Below, piece after piece: positions 6,530 to 14,622 of a stretch of 19,796 nt of DNA. The notes beneath the pieces were generated by a model. The model had not been told where the DNA came from. It worked only from the letters and a program-made list of their open reading frames with translations, and did not search any database. The stretch is from Alphaproteobacteria bacterium (GTDB lineage: Bacteria; Pseudomonadota; Alphaproteobacteria; JALRGP01): positions 1 to 19,796 of the forward strand of contig JALRGP010000006.1 in NCBI GenBank assembly GCA_023259685.1, in the 5' to 3' direction. Position 1 is the first letter of the stretch; each line of letters opens with the position of its first letter. The translations under genes were made by a program, and so were the position numbers.

Positions 6530-8157
6530 CGCGAATGATGGTCGCAATGGGAATGTTTTAAAGAAGCTGTCACAAACTGTTCAAATAAAGGATGCGGTTT
6601 AAAAGGTGTGGATTCAAATTCAGGATGAAATTGACATGCCATAAAAAATGGATGATCATTCAATTCAATGATTTCTGGCAAGTACCCATCTGGAGATAAA
6701 CCACTAAATATCAAACCTTGAGATTCAAATTGGTCTTTATAAGATATATTGACCTCATAACGATGACGGTGACGTTCCAAAATAGCATCACATCCGTAAA
6801 CCTTTTGTGCTAAAGAACCTTTTTTGAGATTACAAGGATATGCTCCCAAACGCATTGTTCCACCCATCTCGCTGTTCTCATTTCGATGGTTAACAACCCC
6901 ATTTTGAACCCACGTAGTCATTAAATCAATAACAGGTTCCGAAGTTGGTCCAAATTCCGTTGACGATGCACTGGTTAAACCCAATACATGGCGAGCAAAC
7001 TCTATGATGGTCAGTTGCATACCAAAACAAATGCCTAGAAATGGTATATGATGGGTTCTTGCATATTCAATAGCTGTCAATTTTCCTTCAATGCCCCGTT
7101 CTCCAAATCCACCTGGAACCAAAATACCATCTAATGTTTCCAACAGTGTTGAATGATCGTCATTTGAATCAATTAAAACCAAATTTAAATGGGTTTGATT
7201 TACAAAGCATGCATGGTGTAATGCTTGAATAACGGATTTATAGGCGTCAGGCAATTGAGAATATTTACCAACAATTCCAATGCGTACATGTCCTTGTGGA
7301 TGATCAATTTTATGAGCCAAATCAAGCCAGTGATTTAATTTCGCGGTTGAAGTTCCACTCATTTTAAAATGTGACAAAATTCGCTCGTCAAAACCATCAC
7401 GATGCAACATGACAGGAATTTTATAAATATTATCCACATCCAAACCATTAATCACATGGTCGGCTTTGACATTGCAAAATAAAGACAATTTTTTACGAAT
7501 ATCTTCGGTAATCGGACGATCACTTCTGCATAATAATACATCTGGTTGGATGCCAACGCTTAACAATTCCTTAACCGAGTGTTGTGTCGGTTTTGTTTTG
7601 AGTTCATTGGCCCCTTTGATAAAGGGGAGTAATGTCAGATGAATAAACATAGTGCGCTCAACACCAAGATCTTGGCGTAATTGACGAATCGCCTCAAGGT
7701 AAGGAAGACTTTCAATATCACCAACTGTTCCACCAATTTCACATAGAACAAAATCAATATCTTCGGTATGGCCAGTGATAAAATTTTTAATTTCATCCGT
7801 AATATGAGGAATGACCTGAACTGTGGCCCCCAAATAATCGCCTTTTCTTTCTTTTAATAAGACTGATGAGTATATTTTTCCAGTTGTGACATAATCGTGG
7901 GATGACATACGAAGACCTGTAAAACGCTCATAGTTTCCCAGGTCTAAATCTGATTCCATACCGTCAGAGGTCACAAAAACTTCTCCGTGTTGATAGGGAC
8001 TCATGGTGCCAGGATCGATATTTAAATAAGGATCTAGTTTACGCAAACGTACACGGTATCCATGAGATTGTAGCAAAGCCCCCAGAGATGACGTGGCAAT
8101 ACCCTTTCCCAAAGATGACATAACTCCTCCTGTAATAAAAATAAACTTAGATGTCAT
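6526..8157 (-). CDS. pyrG: CTP synthase
   Basis: Makes CTP from UTP using glutamine. 543 residues, full length. The N-terminal amidoligase domain shows the P-loop region GGVMSSLGKGIATSSLG (about 10-26) and the CEIGGTVGDIES segment. The C-terminal class I glutamine amidotransferase has GGFGERGIEGK, the nucleophile Cys at about 377 in GICFGMQ, and the His/Glu pair in QFHPEF. ATG overlaps the secG stop by 4 bases (ATGA at 8157-8154), making it the last gene of infC-secG-pyrG. A perfect DnaA-box 9-mer at 7430-7438 lies inside the coding region and is probably chance. Confidence 0.97.
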   Translation of the reverse strand: MTSKFIFITGGVMSSLGKGIATSSLGALLQSHGYRVRLRKLDPYLNIDPGTMSPYQHGEVFVTSDGMESDLDLGNYERFTGLRMSSHDYVTTGKIYSSVLLKERKGDYLGATVQVIPHITDEIKNFITGHTEDIDFVLCEIGGTVGDIESLPYLEAIRQLRQDLGVERTMFIHLTLLPFIKGANELKTKPTQHSVKELLSVGIQPDVLLCRSDRPITEDIRKKLSLFCNVKADHVINGLDVDNIYKIPVMLHRDGFDERILSHFKMSGTSTAKLNHWLDLAHKIDHPQGHVRIGIVGKYSQLPDAYKSVIQALHHACFVNQTHLNLVLIDSNDDHSTLLETLDGILVPGGFGERGIEGKLTAIEYARTHHIPFLGICFGMQLTIIEFARHVLGLTSASSTEFGPTSEPVIDLMTTWVQNGVVNHRNENSEMGGTMRLGAYPCNLKKGSLAQKVYGCDAILERHRHRYEVNISYKDQFESQGLIFSGLSPDGYLPEIIELNDHPFFMACQFHPEFESTPFKPHPLFEQFVTASLKHSHCDHHSR

Positions 8158-8468
8158 TTTTTTGGCTGATTTGGTTGGCTAGAATCAGATTTGACGTGCT
8201 CAGATGGAACGTGAGATTCATCTTCACCTAAAAAAGACGCGGAACTTTTTAAATGATGAGAAGACAAAAATGTCATCAACAAACAATTGCCAATAAAAAG
8301 ACTCGCCAGCACCCATGTGGCTTTGGTCAAAACATTCGAACCACCACGGGCCGTAAACAAACCATTTTGTCCCGACATAGATCCAAGGCCGCCTTCTGAA
8401 TGCTGTAATAAAATTACTCCAATTAGTGATAGAGTAACGATTAAATGAATAATTAATAATACTGTCAT
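8154..8468 (-). CDS. secG: Preprotein translocase subunit SecG
   Basis: Small inner-membrane subunit of SecYEG that helps SecA-driven export. 104 residues with two membrane segments (about 3-22 and 50-68) separated by the family loop QHSEGGLGSMSGQNG and the conserved FTARGGSNVLTKAT. The tail from about 75 is polar and Ser/Pro/Lys-rich. It overlaps infC upstream and pyrG downstream by 4 bases each, so the three are translationally coupled. secG just before pyrG is a familiar alphaproteobacterial arrangement. Confidence 0.93.
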   Translation of the reverse strand: MTVLLIIHLIVTLSLIGVILLQHSEGGLGSMSGQNGLFTARGGSNVLTKATWVLASLFIGNCLLMTFLSSHHLKSSASFLGEDESHVPSEHVKSDSSQPNQPKK

Positions 8469-9034
8469 TTCTCTTCTCCTTTTTTAGGACTTAAAATCAT
8501 CAAAATTTGTTTTCCCTCTAATTTTGCAGGATGGTCTAATTTCGATATGGTTTCAAACATTTTTTGAACGCGATCCATAATCGCAATACCAATGTTTTTA
8601 TGCTCTAATTCTCTACCTCTAAACCTCAGCAATATTTTTACCTTGTGTCCTTCGTTTAAAAAACGCTGAATTGATTTACACTTCACTTGAAAATCATTCT
8701 CGTCAATGGCCGGCCTAAATTGAACTTCCTTTAGATCAGCGACTTTTTGATTTTTTTTCGCCTCATGTTTCTTTTTTTGTTGCTCATACTTATACTTGCC
8801 GTAATTTAAAATTTTACATACTGGTGGATCGGATTGTGGAGAAATTTCTACAAGATCAAGGCCGACGCCCTTTGCTTGCATTAATGCCTCTTTGGTTAAG
8901 ACAACACCAACCATATCTCCATTTTCATTAATCAATCTGATTTTCGAGGCTTTAATATCTTGATTAATGCGTAGCCCTTCCTGTTTTTTGGGGCTTGTCA
9001 TATTTTGTTCAAAAGCTATTGGAATATTTAACAT
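8465..9034 (-). CDS. infC: Translation initiation factor IF-3
   Basis: Binds the 30S subunit and checks start-codon and initiator-tRNA pairing. The N-domain holds RINQDIKASKIRLINENGDMVGVV and the conserved DLVEISPQSDPPVCKILNYGKYKYE block. A Lys-rich linker leads to the C-domain (KEVQFRPAIDENDF, VKILLRFRGRELEH, ending at LSPKKGEEK). The start is uncertain: ATG at 9034 gives 189 residues with a purine-rich stretch upstream, while ATG at 9001 gives the more usual N-terminus but has no ribosome-binding site. infC is often autoregulated and may use unusual starts, so both remain open. First gene of infC-secG-pyrG; a 239-base AT-rich gap with CtrA-like boxes lies upstream. Confidence 0.95.
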   Translation of the reverse strand: MLNIPIAFEQNMTSPKKQEGLRINQDIKASKIRLINENGDMVGVVLTKEALMQAKGVGLDLVEISPQSDPPVCKILNYGKYKYEQQKKKHEAKKNQKVADLKEVQFRPAIDENDFQVKCKSIQRFLNEGHKVKILLRFRGRELEHKNIGIAIMDRVQKMFETISKLDHPAKLEGKQILMILSPKKGEEK

Positions 9035-9176
9035 ATTACATTTTTCTTAGGATATCATGAGCGGATCTTAATTGCCAAAATTCATCAAAGCAGCGGCGTG
9101 ATTAAAAGTGGAAGAGGAAAAATTTTTAATTATATTATTTTTTAAATTATAAATAAATTTTTATTTTTTTAGAAAA

Positions 9177-9213
9177 TTAACTATTTATTCATACTTTATT
9201 AACTATTTGTTAA
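9177..9213. promoter_or_regulatory. Two CtrA-like boxes upstream of infC
   Basis: TTAACTATTT occurs at 9177-9186 and again at 9199-9208, 22 bases (two helical turns) apart. The second copy forms a full TTAA-N7-TTAA site (9199-9213); the first ends in TTCA and is one base off. TTAA-N7-TTAA(C) is the CtrA recognition sequence in Caulobacter and relatives. The same 10-mer occurs twice more at 16586-16606. The only plausible target is the infC-secG-pyrG operon on the - strand, about 145 bases downstream. A weak -10 (TATAAT on the - strand near 9130) lies between. The rest of the 9035-9273 gap is AT-rich without a supportable gene. Confidence 0.4.
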
Positions 9214-9273
9214 ATTTTTTATGATATTCACCTATCTCACCCCCTCCCCTACTTAATGAGTTTGGAAAGAGAT

Positions 9274-9960
9274 CTAATGAATATGCTCAAGAACTCTTTC
9301 CAACTCACTGTCCTGAGGATTTTTAGATTGAGATACTGTTGAAGCTTTGTCTTTCTTTGTTTTTAGAACTGCCAAATCTTCAACAGTTTTTTTAACAATT
9401 TCTTTGGCAGATTCTTGAATAACATCTGGGGTTGCAGCTGTCATTTTACTGATTGCACGGTGACGTTGAGCAGTGATAAATGATTTGACAGACTCTGGTG
9501 TCATTGTTGATAAGGTGTCACTGCCTTGAGCAACAAAATGATAAAAATAGCTGTTTTTAAAAAAATCAGGATATTCCGAGCGTGCATATGTACAGCTGAC
9601 AATAATTTCGGCGGCAAAAATGATCGCACATCCCCGTATAGCGCCAAAACCAAATCCTAAGGATCTATCGATACTACTTAAAACACTTTTTTGAATAATA
9701 GAACTGAGTAGATGACTTAAAAAACTAAAGGCTGCCAAAAGAAATACAAACATTACCAAACCAGTTAAGCCATCTGCTAAGGCATCACTTGCAACATATT
9801 GTCTTGTAAAATTTTTACAAAAAGGAAATAAAAAGTAAGTCAAGGTACCTGATGCCACCCAAGACACAAGACCTAGCAGTTCTTTAGTGAGACCTCTCAC
9901 AAAACCTAACAAGGAAGAGAGAAAAACAATTCCTAAAAAAATATAATCGATGATTAGCAC
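9274..9960 (-). CDS. cvpA: CvpA family inner-membrane protein
   Basis: CvpA-family protein, named after colicin V production in E. coli; its general role is still poorly defined and relates to envelope integrity. 228 residues. Four hydrophobic segments (about 2-22, 28-48, 62-85, 100-122) include the family features GFVRGLTKELLGLVSW and SIDRSLGFGFGAIRG. A hydrophilic, Lys/Ser-rich C-terminal tail follows from about 150. It starts with GTG only 14 bases after the CCA end of tRNA-Ala. There is no room for a separate promoter and no visible Shine-Dalgarno sequence, so it is probably made from the tRNA transcript. Confidence 0.85.
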   Translation of the reverse strand: MLIIDYIFLGIVFLSSLLGFVRGLTKELLGLVSWVASGTLTYFLFPFCKNFTRQYVASDALADGLTGLVMFVFLLAAFSFLSHLLSSIIQKSVLSSIDRSLGFGFGAIRGCAIIFAAEIIVSCTYARSEYPDFFKNSYFYHFVAQGSDTLSTMTPESVKSFITAQRHRAISKMTAATPDVIQESAKEIVKKTVEDLAVLKTKKDKASTVSQSKNPQDSELERVLEHIH

Positions 9961-9974
9961 TGACGTTTTTTAAA

Positions 9975-10050
<76 letters not shown>

Positions 10051-10064
10051 ATTCATCATAATTT

Positions 10065-10093
10065 ATAATATTTAAATTCCATTCATGCGTCAA
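10065..10093 (-). promoter_or_regulatory. Promoter of tRNA-Ala and cvpA
   Basis: Read on the - strand, TTGACG (10093-10088), a 17-base spacer and TATTAT (10070-10065) match 5 of 6 and 5 of 6 of the sigma-70 consensus. Transcription would begin a few bases before the mature tRNA 5' end at 10050. Confidence 0.7.
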
Positions 10094-10173
10094 ATTCTTG
10101 ATCATTTTTTAAGTTTTAAAAATTTGATTATTTTTTTAAAAATACATTAAAATGAAGCATCAATCGATCTTCC

Positions 10174-11052
10174 TTGAAGTCTTTGTTACGCTTTATATTT
10201 TTTTTGTGCATGTATGTAAGTATAACGCAATGCGCTCCCGCTCATTATTTCTTGTCACATAAGGGTATTTACAAGATTGACATCATCCAAACGACCAATG
10301 CTGAACCTCAATCTATTAGGGACATTGTGGGACAAGCAACAATTGAATTTCTTCAAACATCTCAAGGTCTTGTGTGTAATGAAAATTGGTCATTTTTTGT
10401 ATATTACTATCCAGAAGAACCAACAGATGAGGCAGAAGATATATCCTGTGATAGCGATGATAGCGACAGTGATTATTTTTGCTATAATGTGATCTCCACT
10501 ATTAATGATCAATCCTTTAATTTTGAGTGCCAAAAAACATATCCATCACGTGAAACTATGCAAGTCAATGGAAAAGGCTATTTCGAAGATTGTGATTACT
10601 ATTTAAATATCCAAGGTCTTCATAACATCCAAATCAACCAGCCACAAAAAATTTTTTCATTTGCACATATTTGTTATTTATTACATGAATCACGTAAGAA
10701 TTTTCCAAAACCTATGACGTGTTTATTATTTGATCCAAAATTTGGATATAATTTTGATGCTAACTGGGATGACGATAAAAGTTTTACTTTGTATAAAGCA
10801 AATATAATGTCCTATCCTCTACCCGAAAATAAAAGCACCCATATCAATCACCCATTAATACCTAAACAAAAACCATGGGTTGCCCAATTAAATATGTTTG
10901 ATTATCACAGCAAAATGATGACTCCGCAATTTGATATGTCTATCACATTTTTAAAAGAAGGCATTATAACGGAAATGGTTTGCCCGTGCCCGGGGGTTGA
11001 TAATGTAAAAATTCGTTTAAAATTAGTGAGGGTGGAAGTCTATAAAGTGTGA
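10174..11052 (+). CDS. EipB/DUF1849-like periplasmic protein
   Basis: A 292-residue exported protein. A TTG start at 10174 gives a basic n-region, a hydrophobic core (about 4-18) and a likely cleavage near CAPA (20-23). The body looks like EipB (DUF1849), an alphaproteobacterial periplasmic beta-spiral protein needed for envelope integrity: HKGIYKIDI near the N-terminus, IVGQATIEFLQTSQGLVCNENW, and near the C-terminus WVAQLNMFDYHSKMMTPQFD. EipB has a disulfide joining its early and late parts; C68 and C270/C272 are well placed for this. About residues 81-101 form an unusually acidic insert. The protein has about ten cysteines. It overlaps waaA by a few bases, suggesting a joint envelope role. 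The family assignment rests on pattern, not alignment. Confidence 0.5.
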   Translation: MKSLLRFIFFLCMYVSITQCAPAHYFLSHKGIYKIDIIQTTNAEPQSIRDIVGQATIEFLQTSQGLVCNENWSFFVYYYPEEPTDEAEDISCDSDDSDSDYFCYNVISTINDQSFNFECQKTYPSRETMQVNGKGYFEDCDYYLNIQGLHNIQINQPQKIFSFAHICYLLHESRKNFPKPMTCLLFDPKFGYNFDANWDDDKSFTLYKANIMSYPLPENKSTHINHPLIPKQKPWVAQLNMFDYHSKMMTPQFDMSITFLKEGIITEMVCPCPGVDNVKIRLKLVRVEVYKV

Positions 11053-12290
11053 TGCTACGCACCTATTACATTTTATCCATTATATTGACACCCTTGTATT
11101 ATGTATGGGGAGTCATCAGATTTATGAAAAAAAAAGAATATTGTTTAAAAAATAAATTTGGTATTCCATCCTTAAAACGCCCCAATGGTCATATCATTTG
11201 GATTCATTGTGCAAGTGTTGGAGAATCTCTCAGTGCTATGCCATTAATTCATACCTTACTTCAGAACAAAGATGTATCTCTTTTAATAACAACCACAACA
11301 AAATCAAGTGCTGAGCTTTTGCAAAAGCGATTACCACCAAACGCATATTACCAAACAATTCCATTCGATCATCCATTATTTATCAGACGGTTCTTAAAAT
11401 TTTGGACGCCCTCATCATTTATTTTAATAGAATCGGATATGTGGCCCATCATGATCCACATGGCGAAAAAACAGTCTATTCCTTTTGTTTTTATAAATGT
11501 GAGAATGTCAGAGAAAACCATTAATTTTTGGATGAAGCACACAAAAAGTATTAGACCATTATTAGATCATGCACGTCTGATCGGGGTGCAAACAAAACAT
11601 GTTTTACAAGCATTTCATCAATTTGGATTAAAAAAAGCTGTCTTGATACCAAATTTAAAATACATAGCCCAAGACTTACCTGTTAATTCCTATTTATTAT
11701 CGTGTCTTCGTGACGCTATTCAAAATCGTCCATTTTTTATAGTGTCAAGCTCTCATCCTGAGGAAGAAAATTTTTTTATAGGTATTTATGAAAAAGTTCG
11801 TGTGTGTCATCCAGATGTCATCATGCTCATTGCGCCTAGACATCCAATAAGAAGTGAGGCGATCGTTAAGGAATGTCAAAATCGTTCTTTGGTGGCGTCT
11901 AAAAGAACCGAAACAATTCATCCCCATGGAAATGTATGGATTTTAGATACAATCGGGGAAATGGGCACATTATATTCTCTAAAGGGAATTGTGATTATGG
12001 GAGGCAGTTTTTGTAAAATCGAAGGCCACAATCCATTAGAACCACTTTATTTGGGTAATGATGTTATTTGTGGCCCACGTATGAAAAATTTTCAAGACAT
12101 ATTTGATTATATCTTTGAATCAAAAGCTGTTTTTCCAAATGATTTACATGCAATCATCATTAAAAAATTACAAAATTCCACGGAAAATAATCTGGCATTT
12201 GAAAAATTGTTATCAGTTCAAAAAACAATAGATCTTTCATTGATCGTGGATTGTATAAAATACAGGTCACAAGACCAGATGTTTTTTTAA
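11049..12290 (+). CDS. waaA: 3-deoxy-D-manno-octulosonic acid (Kdo) transferase
   Basis: Adds Kdo to lipid A precursor at the inner membrane, so the cell makes Kdo-lipid A. 413 residues, near the usual 420-430. An N-terminal membrane anchor (about 4-24) precedes the GT-B fold: HIIWIHCASVGESLSAMPLI with the catalytic Glu, the IESDMWP motif, FVFINVRMSEKT, SSHPEEE, LIAPRHP, and MGGSFCKIEGHNPLEPLYLG, which binds CMP-Kdo. The start is GTG 11049 or the adjacent ATG 11052; both overlap the stop of the EipB-like gene. A possible terminator follows. Confidence 0.92.
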   Translation: MMLRTYYILSIILTPLYYVWGVIRFMKKKEYCLKNKFGIPSLKRPNGHIIWIHCASVGESLSAMPLIHTLLQNKDVSLLITTTTKSSAELLQKRLPPNAYYQTIPFDHPLFIRRFLKFWTPSSFILIESDMWPIMIHMAKKQSIPFVFINVRMSEKTINFWMKHTKSIRPLLDHARLIGVQTKHVLQAFHQFGLKKAVLIPNLKYIAQDLPVNSYLLSCLRDAIQNRPFFIVSSSHPEEENFFIGIYEKVRVCHPDVIMLIAPRHPIRSEAIVKECQNRSLVASKRTETIHPHGNVWILDTIGEMGTLYSLKGIVIMGGSFCKIEGHNPLEPLYLGNDVICGPRMKNFQDIFDYIFESKAVFPNDLHAIIIKKLQNSTENNLAFEKLLSVQKTIDLSLIVDCIKYRSQDQMFF

Positions 12291-12314
12291 TAGATCAACC
12301 AATGGCCCGGACCG

Positions 12315-12382
12315 AAAGGTGAGATCTTCTTTATTATTTTAATTAACCATACGTTTGAAGACGCCTTTCAACACCTTTTTTT
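12315..12382 (+). terminator. Possible terminator after waaA
   Basis: AAAGGTG (12315-12321) can pair with CACCTTT (12372-12378), which is followed by four more T. Inside, TCTTC and GAAGA can extend the structure. The loop is long, so this is weaker than the hairpin at 78-107. It fits the waaA-tolB gap of 169 bases. Confidence 0.3.
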
Positions 12383-12459
12383 GCTATACCTTGGGTAATA
12401 TGTCTCAAAAACGAGCTATGTCACGATTTACTTTTCTAACGTATCATCACCAATTTTAA

Positions 12460-13839
12460 ATGATCTGCGCTCATCTTCTAAAAAATTTGATTTTTTATAT
12501 CAAACATTTTTATAGTAAAAGAAAGCCATATATAAATACATTGCCCATGACAGTATTTATGACGATTATACTTGCTTTAGTAAGCTCATGTTTTTCTGCC
12601 CCATTGCGCGTAGAAATCACCAAAGGTCAAATTAAACCTGAACCGATTGCAATCTTGCCTTTTGTCAATGACGATCTTTTAATCAACGAAATTGTCGAAA
12701 AAGATTTAATAAGTTGTGGTGTATTTGAAATGGTACCAAGAGATACATATTTACAAAATTCCCAGGATGTTATGGACAAAGGTCCGATATTATCACGTTG
12801 GAAAATTACACATGCCCGTTTTATTTTGTGCGGTCGCGTTGAAAAAAACTCAAAAAATTTGACGATTCATTTTCGTTTGTATGATATTTTTTCAGGTAAA
12901 GCCATGTTGTCTTTGTCTTTAAAAGGATTTGTCTCACAATTCCGTCGTTTGGCCCATATGGTGGCCGATGAAGTATTTAGTCGTGTGACGAATGAAAGCG
13001 GTTATTTTAATACGCAAATTACATTTGTTGAAACTTTGGGACGTTTTAAAAAAGGTGCTAAAAGCCGAATTGTTATGATGGACCGAGATGGGCATAATTT
13101 TGAAAAACTCACGGATGGACCTTTGGATATTACCCCCAGGTTTTCTCCACAAGGTGATAAATTAGCTTTTTTATCCTTCAAAAATGGGAATGCTGCTCAA
13201 GTCTATTTATTAGATTTAAAAAGCAAGCAACAAAAAGTCTTAGGGCATTTTAAAGGAATGACTTATGCTCCGCGATTTGCACCTAAGGGCGAAGACATCG
13301 TTTTTAGTTTTATCGATTCGAAAAATGGTAACAATTCAATTTGTTTAATGAATTTAGGGTCAAAATCGGTAGATATTTTAACCGATCAAGAAGGCATTGA
13401 TACATCTCCTTGCTTTTCGCATACTGGAGATGAGATTGCATTTGTGTCTAATCGGGGAGAAAAACTAGGAGCTGCAAATATTTTTATCATGAACAGACAA
13501 GGTGGAAATTTAAGGCGCATCACATTTGGTGAGGGACGTTATTATCAACCTGTATGGTCACCACGAGGAGATTTAATTGCCTTTGTAAAGTTATATAAAG
13601 GAGAATTTTATTTAGGTGTCATTGCCCCAGATGGCTCTGGCGAAAGGTTAATTACAAGAGGATATTTAATTGAAAGCCCAGTTTGGACGTCCAATGGACG
13701 ATATTTATTTTTCACAAAAGAGAATGGTCCTAAGCAAAAATCAACCATTTGTTTTATTGATGTCACAGGATTTCACTTGCAAACATTAGATACAAAAGGA
13801 CGCGATGCATCTCATTGTGACACGATTTTAATTCAATAG
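12460..13839 (+). CDS. tolB: Tol-Pal system beta-propeller protein TolB
   Basis: Periplasmic protein of the Tol-Pal complex, which tethers and constricts the outer membrane at division. The N-terminal domain (PLRVEITKGQIKPEPIAILPFV onward) is followed by a six-bladed propeller with repeats such as ITPRFSPQGDKLAFLSF, YAPRFAPKGEDIVFSF, TSPCFSHTGDEIAFVS, YQPVWSPRGDLIAFV and ESPVWTSNGRYLFFT. The signal peptide core is about FMTIILALVSSCFSA. ATG 12460 gives 459 residues with a long basic n-region (YSKRKP); ATG 12547 gives 430, the E. coli length, but without positive charge ahead of the core. Neither has a clear ribosome-binding site. pal, tolA, tolQ and tolR are not in the window. It converges on iscA. 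Confidence 0.92.
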   Translation: MICAHLLKNLIFYIKHFYSKRKPYINTLPMTVFMTIILALVSSCFSAPLRVEITKGQIKPEPIAILPFVNDDLLINEIVEKDLISCGVFEMVPRDTYLQNSQDVMDKGPILSRWKITHARFILCGRVEKNSKNLTIHFRLYDIFSGKAMLSLSLKGFVSQFRRLAHMVADEVFSRVTNESGYFNTQITFVETLGRFKKGAKSRIVMMDRDGHNFEKLTDGPLDITPRFSPQGDKLAFLSFKNGNAAQVYLLDLKSKQQKVLGHFKGMTYAPRFAPKGEDIVFSFIDSKNGNNSICLMNLGSKSVDILTDQEGIDTSPCFSHTGDEIAFVSNRGEKLGAANIFIMNRQGGNLRRITFGEGRYYQPVWSPRGDLIAFVKLYKGEFYLGVIAPDGSGERLITRGYLIESPVWTSNGRYLFFTKENGPKQKSTICFIDVTGFHLQTLDTKGRDASHCDTILIQ

Positions 13840-13885
13840 ACATCTTTGGCAACTCATTTTCTAATGATCTCTAATGACTTCTAAC

Positions 13886-14224
13886 CTACGCATAAAAAGA
13901 TTTTCCGCAGCCACATTTGCCTTTTTCATTAGGATTTTTAAAAATAAAACCTGATGATACGTCTTGTTGAACGTAATCCATTTCACTGCCCAAAATATAG
14001 AAAACTGCTTTTGGATCAATAAAAATTCTAACATGTCCTTCTTCAATAACATCATCAAAAGGTTCAGGTTCACTCGCATACACCATGGTGTACGATAATC
14101 CTGAACATCCTTTTGTTTTTACACCAATTCTAAGGCCTGTCCCTTGAGGTTTGTCAGACAAAACAAGGGACAGACGTTCAAAGGCATTAGATGTGAGAGT
14201 AAGAATTTTTTTGCTTATAGTCAT
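13886..14224 (-). CDS. iscA: A-type Fe-S cluster carrier IscA
   Basis: HesB/IscA/SufA-family carrier that receives Fe-S clusters and hands them to apoproteins. 112 residues from the ATG at 14224 (MTISKKILTL). The three cluster ligands are present: C40 in KTKGCSGLSY and C104/C106 in KGKCGCGKSF near the C-terminus. The body VRIFIDPKAVFYILGSEMDYV and SGFIFKNPNEKG is typical. The start overlaps the end of iscU by 38 bases; a TTG 30 bases further upstream is less likely. Adjacency to iscU favours IscA over SufA or ErpA. Confidence 0.88.
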   Translation of the reverse strand: MTISKKILTLTSNAFERLSLVLSDKPQGTGLRIGVKTKGCSGLSYTMVYASEPEPFDDVIEEGHVRIFIDPKAVFYILGSEMDYVQQDVSSGFIFKNPNEKGKCGCGKSFYA

Positions 14225-14579
14225 GGATAGCGGCTTTGATAGCTTCTTCTGCAAGAACTGAACAATGAATTTTAACGGGAGGTAGTGCCAATTCGTCGGC
14301 TACTTCCGTATTTTTAATAGCCATTGCTTCATCTAAATTCTTTCCCTTGACCCATTCTGTGATCAGGGATGATGAAGCAATCGCAGCACCACATCCAAAG
14401 GTTTTAAATTTGGCATCTTGAATGACACCATGATCATCAATTTTAATTTGCAGCTTCATGACATCGCCACATGCAGGAGCACCTACGACACCTGTTCCAA
14501 CATTTGAATCATTTTTATCAAACCCACCAACATTTCTTGGTTTCTCGTAATGATCAAGTAATTTTGAACTATATGCCAT
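14187..14579 (-). CDS. iscU: Fe-S cluster assembly scaffold IscU
   Basis: Scaffold on which [2Fe-2S] clusters are built from sulfur supplied by IscS. 130 residues. The ligands C37 (GAPACGD), D39, C63 (FGCGAAIASSS) and C106 (IHCSVLAEEAI) are all present. The LPPVK motif at about 99-103, bound by the chaperone HscA, is intact. The N-terminus MAYSSKLLDHYEKPRNVGGF is canonical. iscR and iscS do not precede it; alr does, 43 bases upstream. hscBA and fdx are also not in the window, so the isc operon is split in this genome. Confidence 0.94.
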   Translation of the reverse strand: MAYSSKLLDHYEKPRNVGGFDKNDSNVGTGVVGAPACGDVMKLQIKIDDHGVIQDAKFKTFGCGAAIASSSLITEWVKGKNLDEAMAIKNTEVADELALPPVKIHCSVLAEEAIKAAIHDYKQKNSYSHI

Positions 14580-14622
14580 TATTTATTCTCACGTATTCTT
14601 TTGTAAGAACATTATATCAAAT

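Noticed and set aside
7430..7438. Perfect DnaA box TTATCCACA
   Set aside because: It is a single copy inside pyrG, encoding conserved-looking codons, with no cluster of boxes nearby. Chance occurrence is the simplest reading.
9117..9213. AT-rich tract next to CtrA-like boxes as a replication origin
   Set aside because: CtrA sites and AT-rich DNA occur at some alphaproteobacterial origins, but no DnaA boxes or origin-linked genes are present. The AT content matches other gaps here.
10217..10233. Lipoprotein signal (SITQC) in the EipB-like protein
   Set aside because: Gln before the Cys and no Leu/Ala pattern make it a poor lipobox. An ordinary signal peptide fits better.
12341..12350. TTAACCAT-like CtrA half site before tolB
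   Set aside because: Only a half site, inside a possible terminator, in DNA where TTAA is common.
12400..12459. 19-codon basic frame (MSQKRAMSRF...) ending directly before the tolB ATG
   Set aside because: No ribosome-binding site, no known leader-peptide pattern and very short. Could be chance in a 169-base gap.
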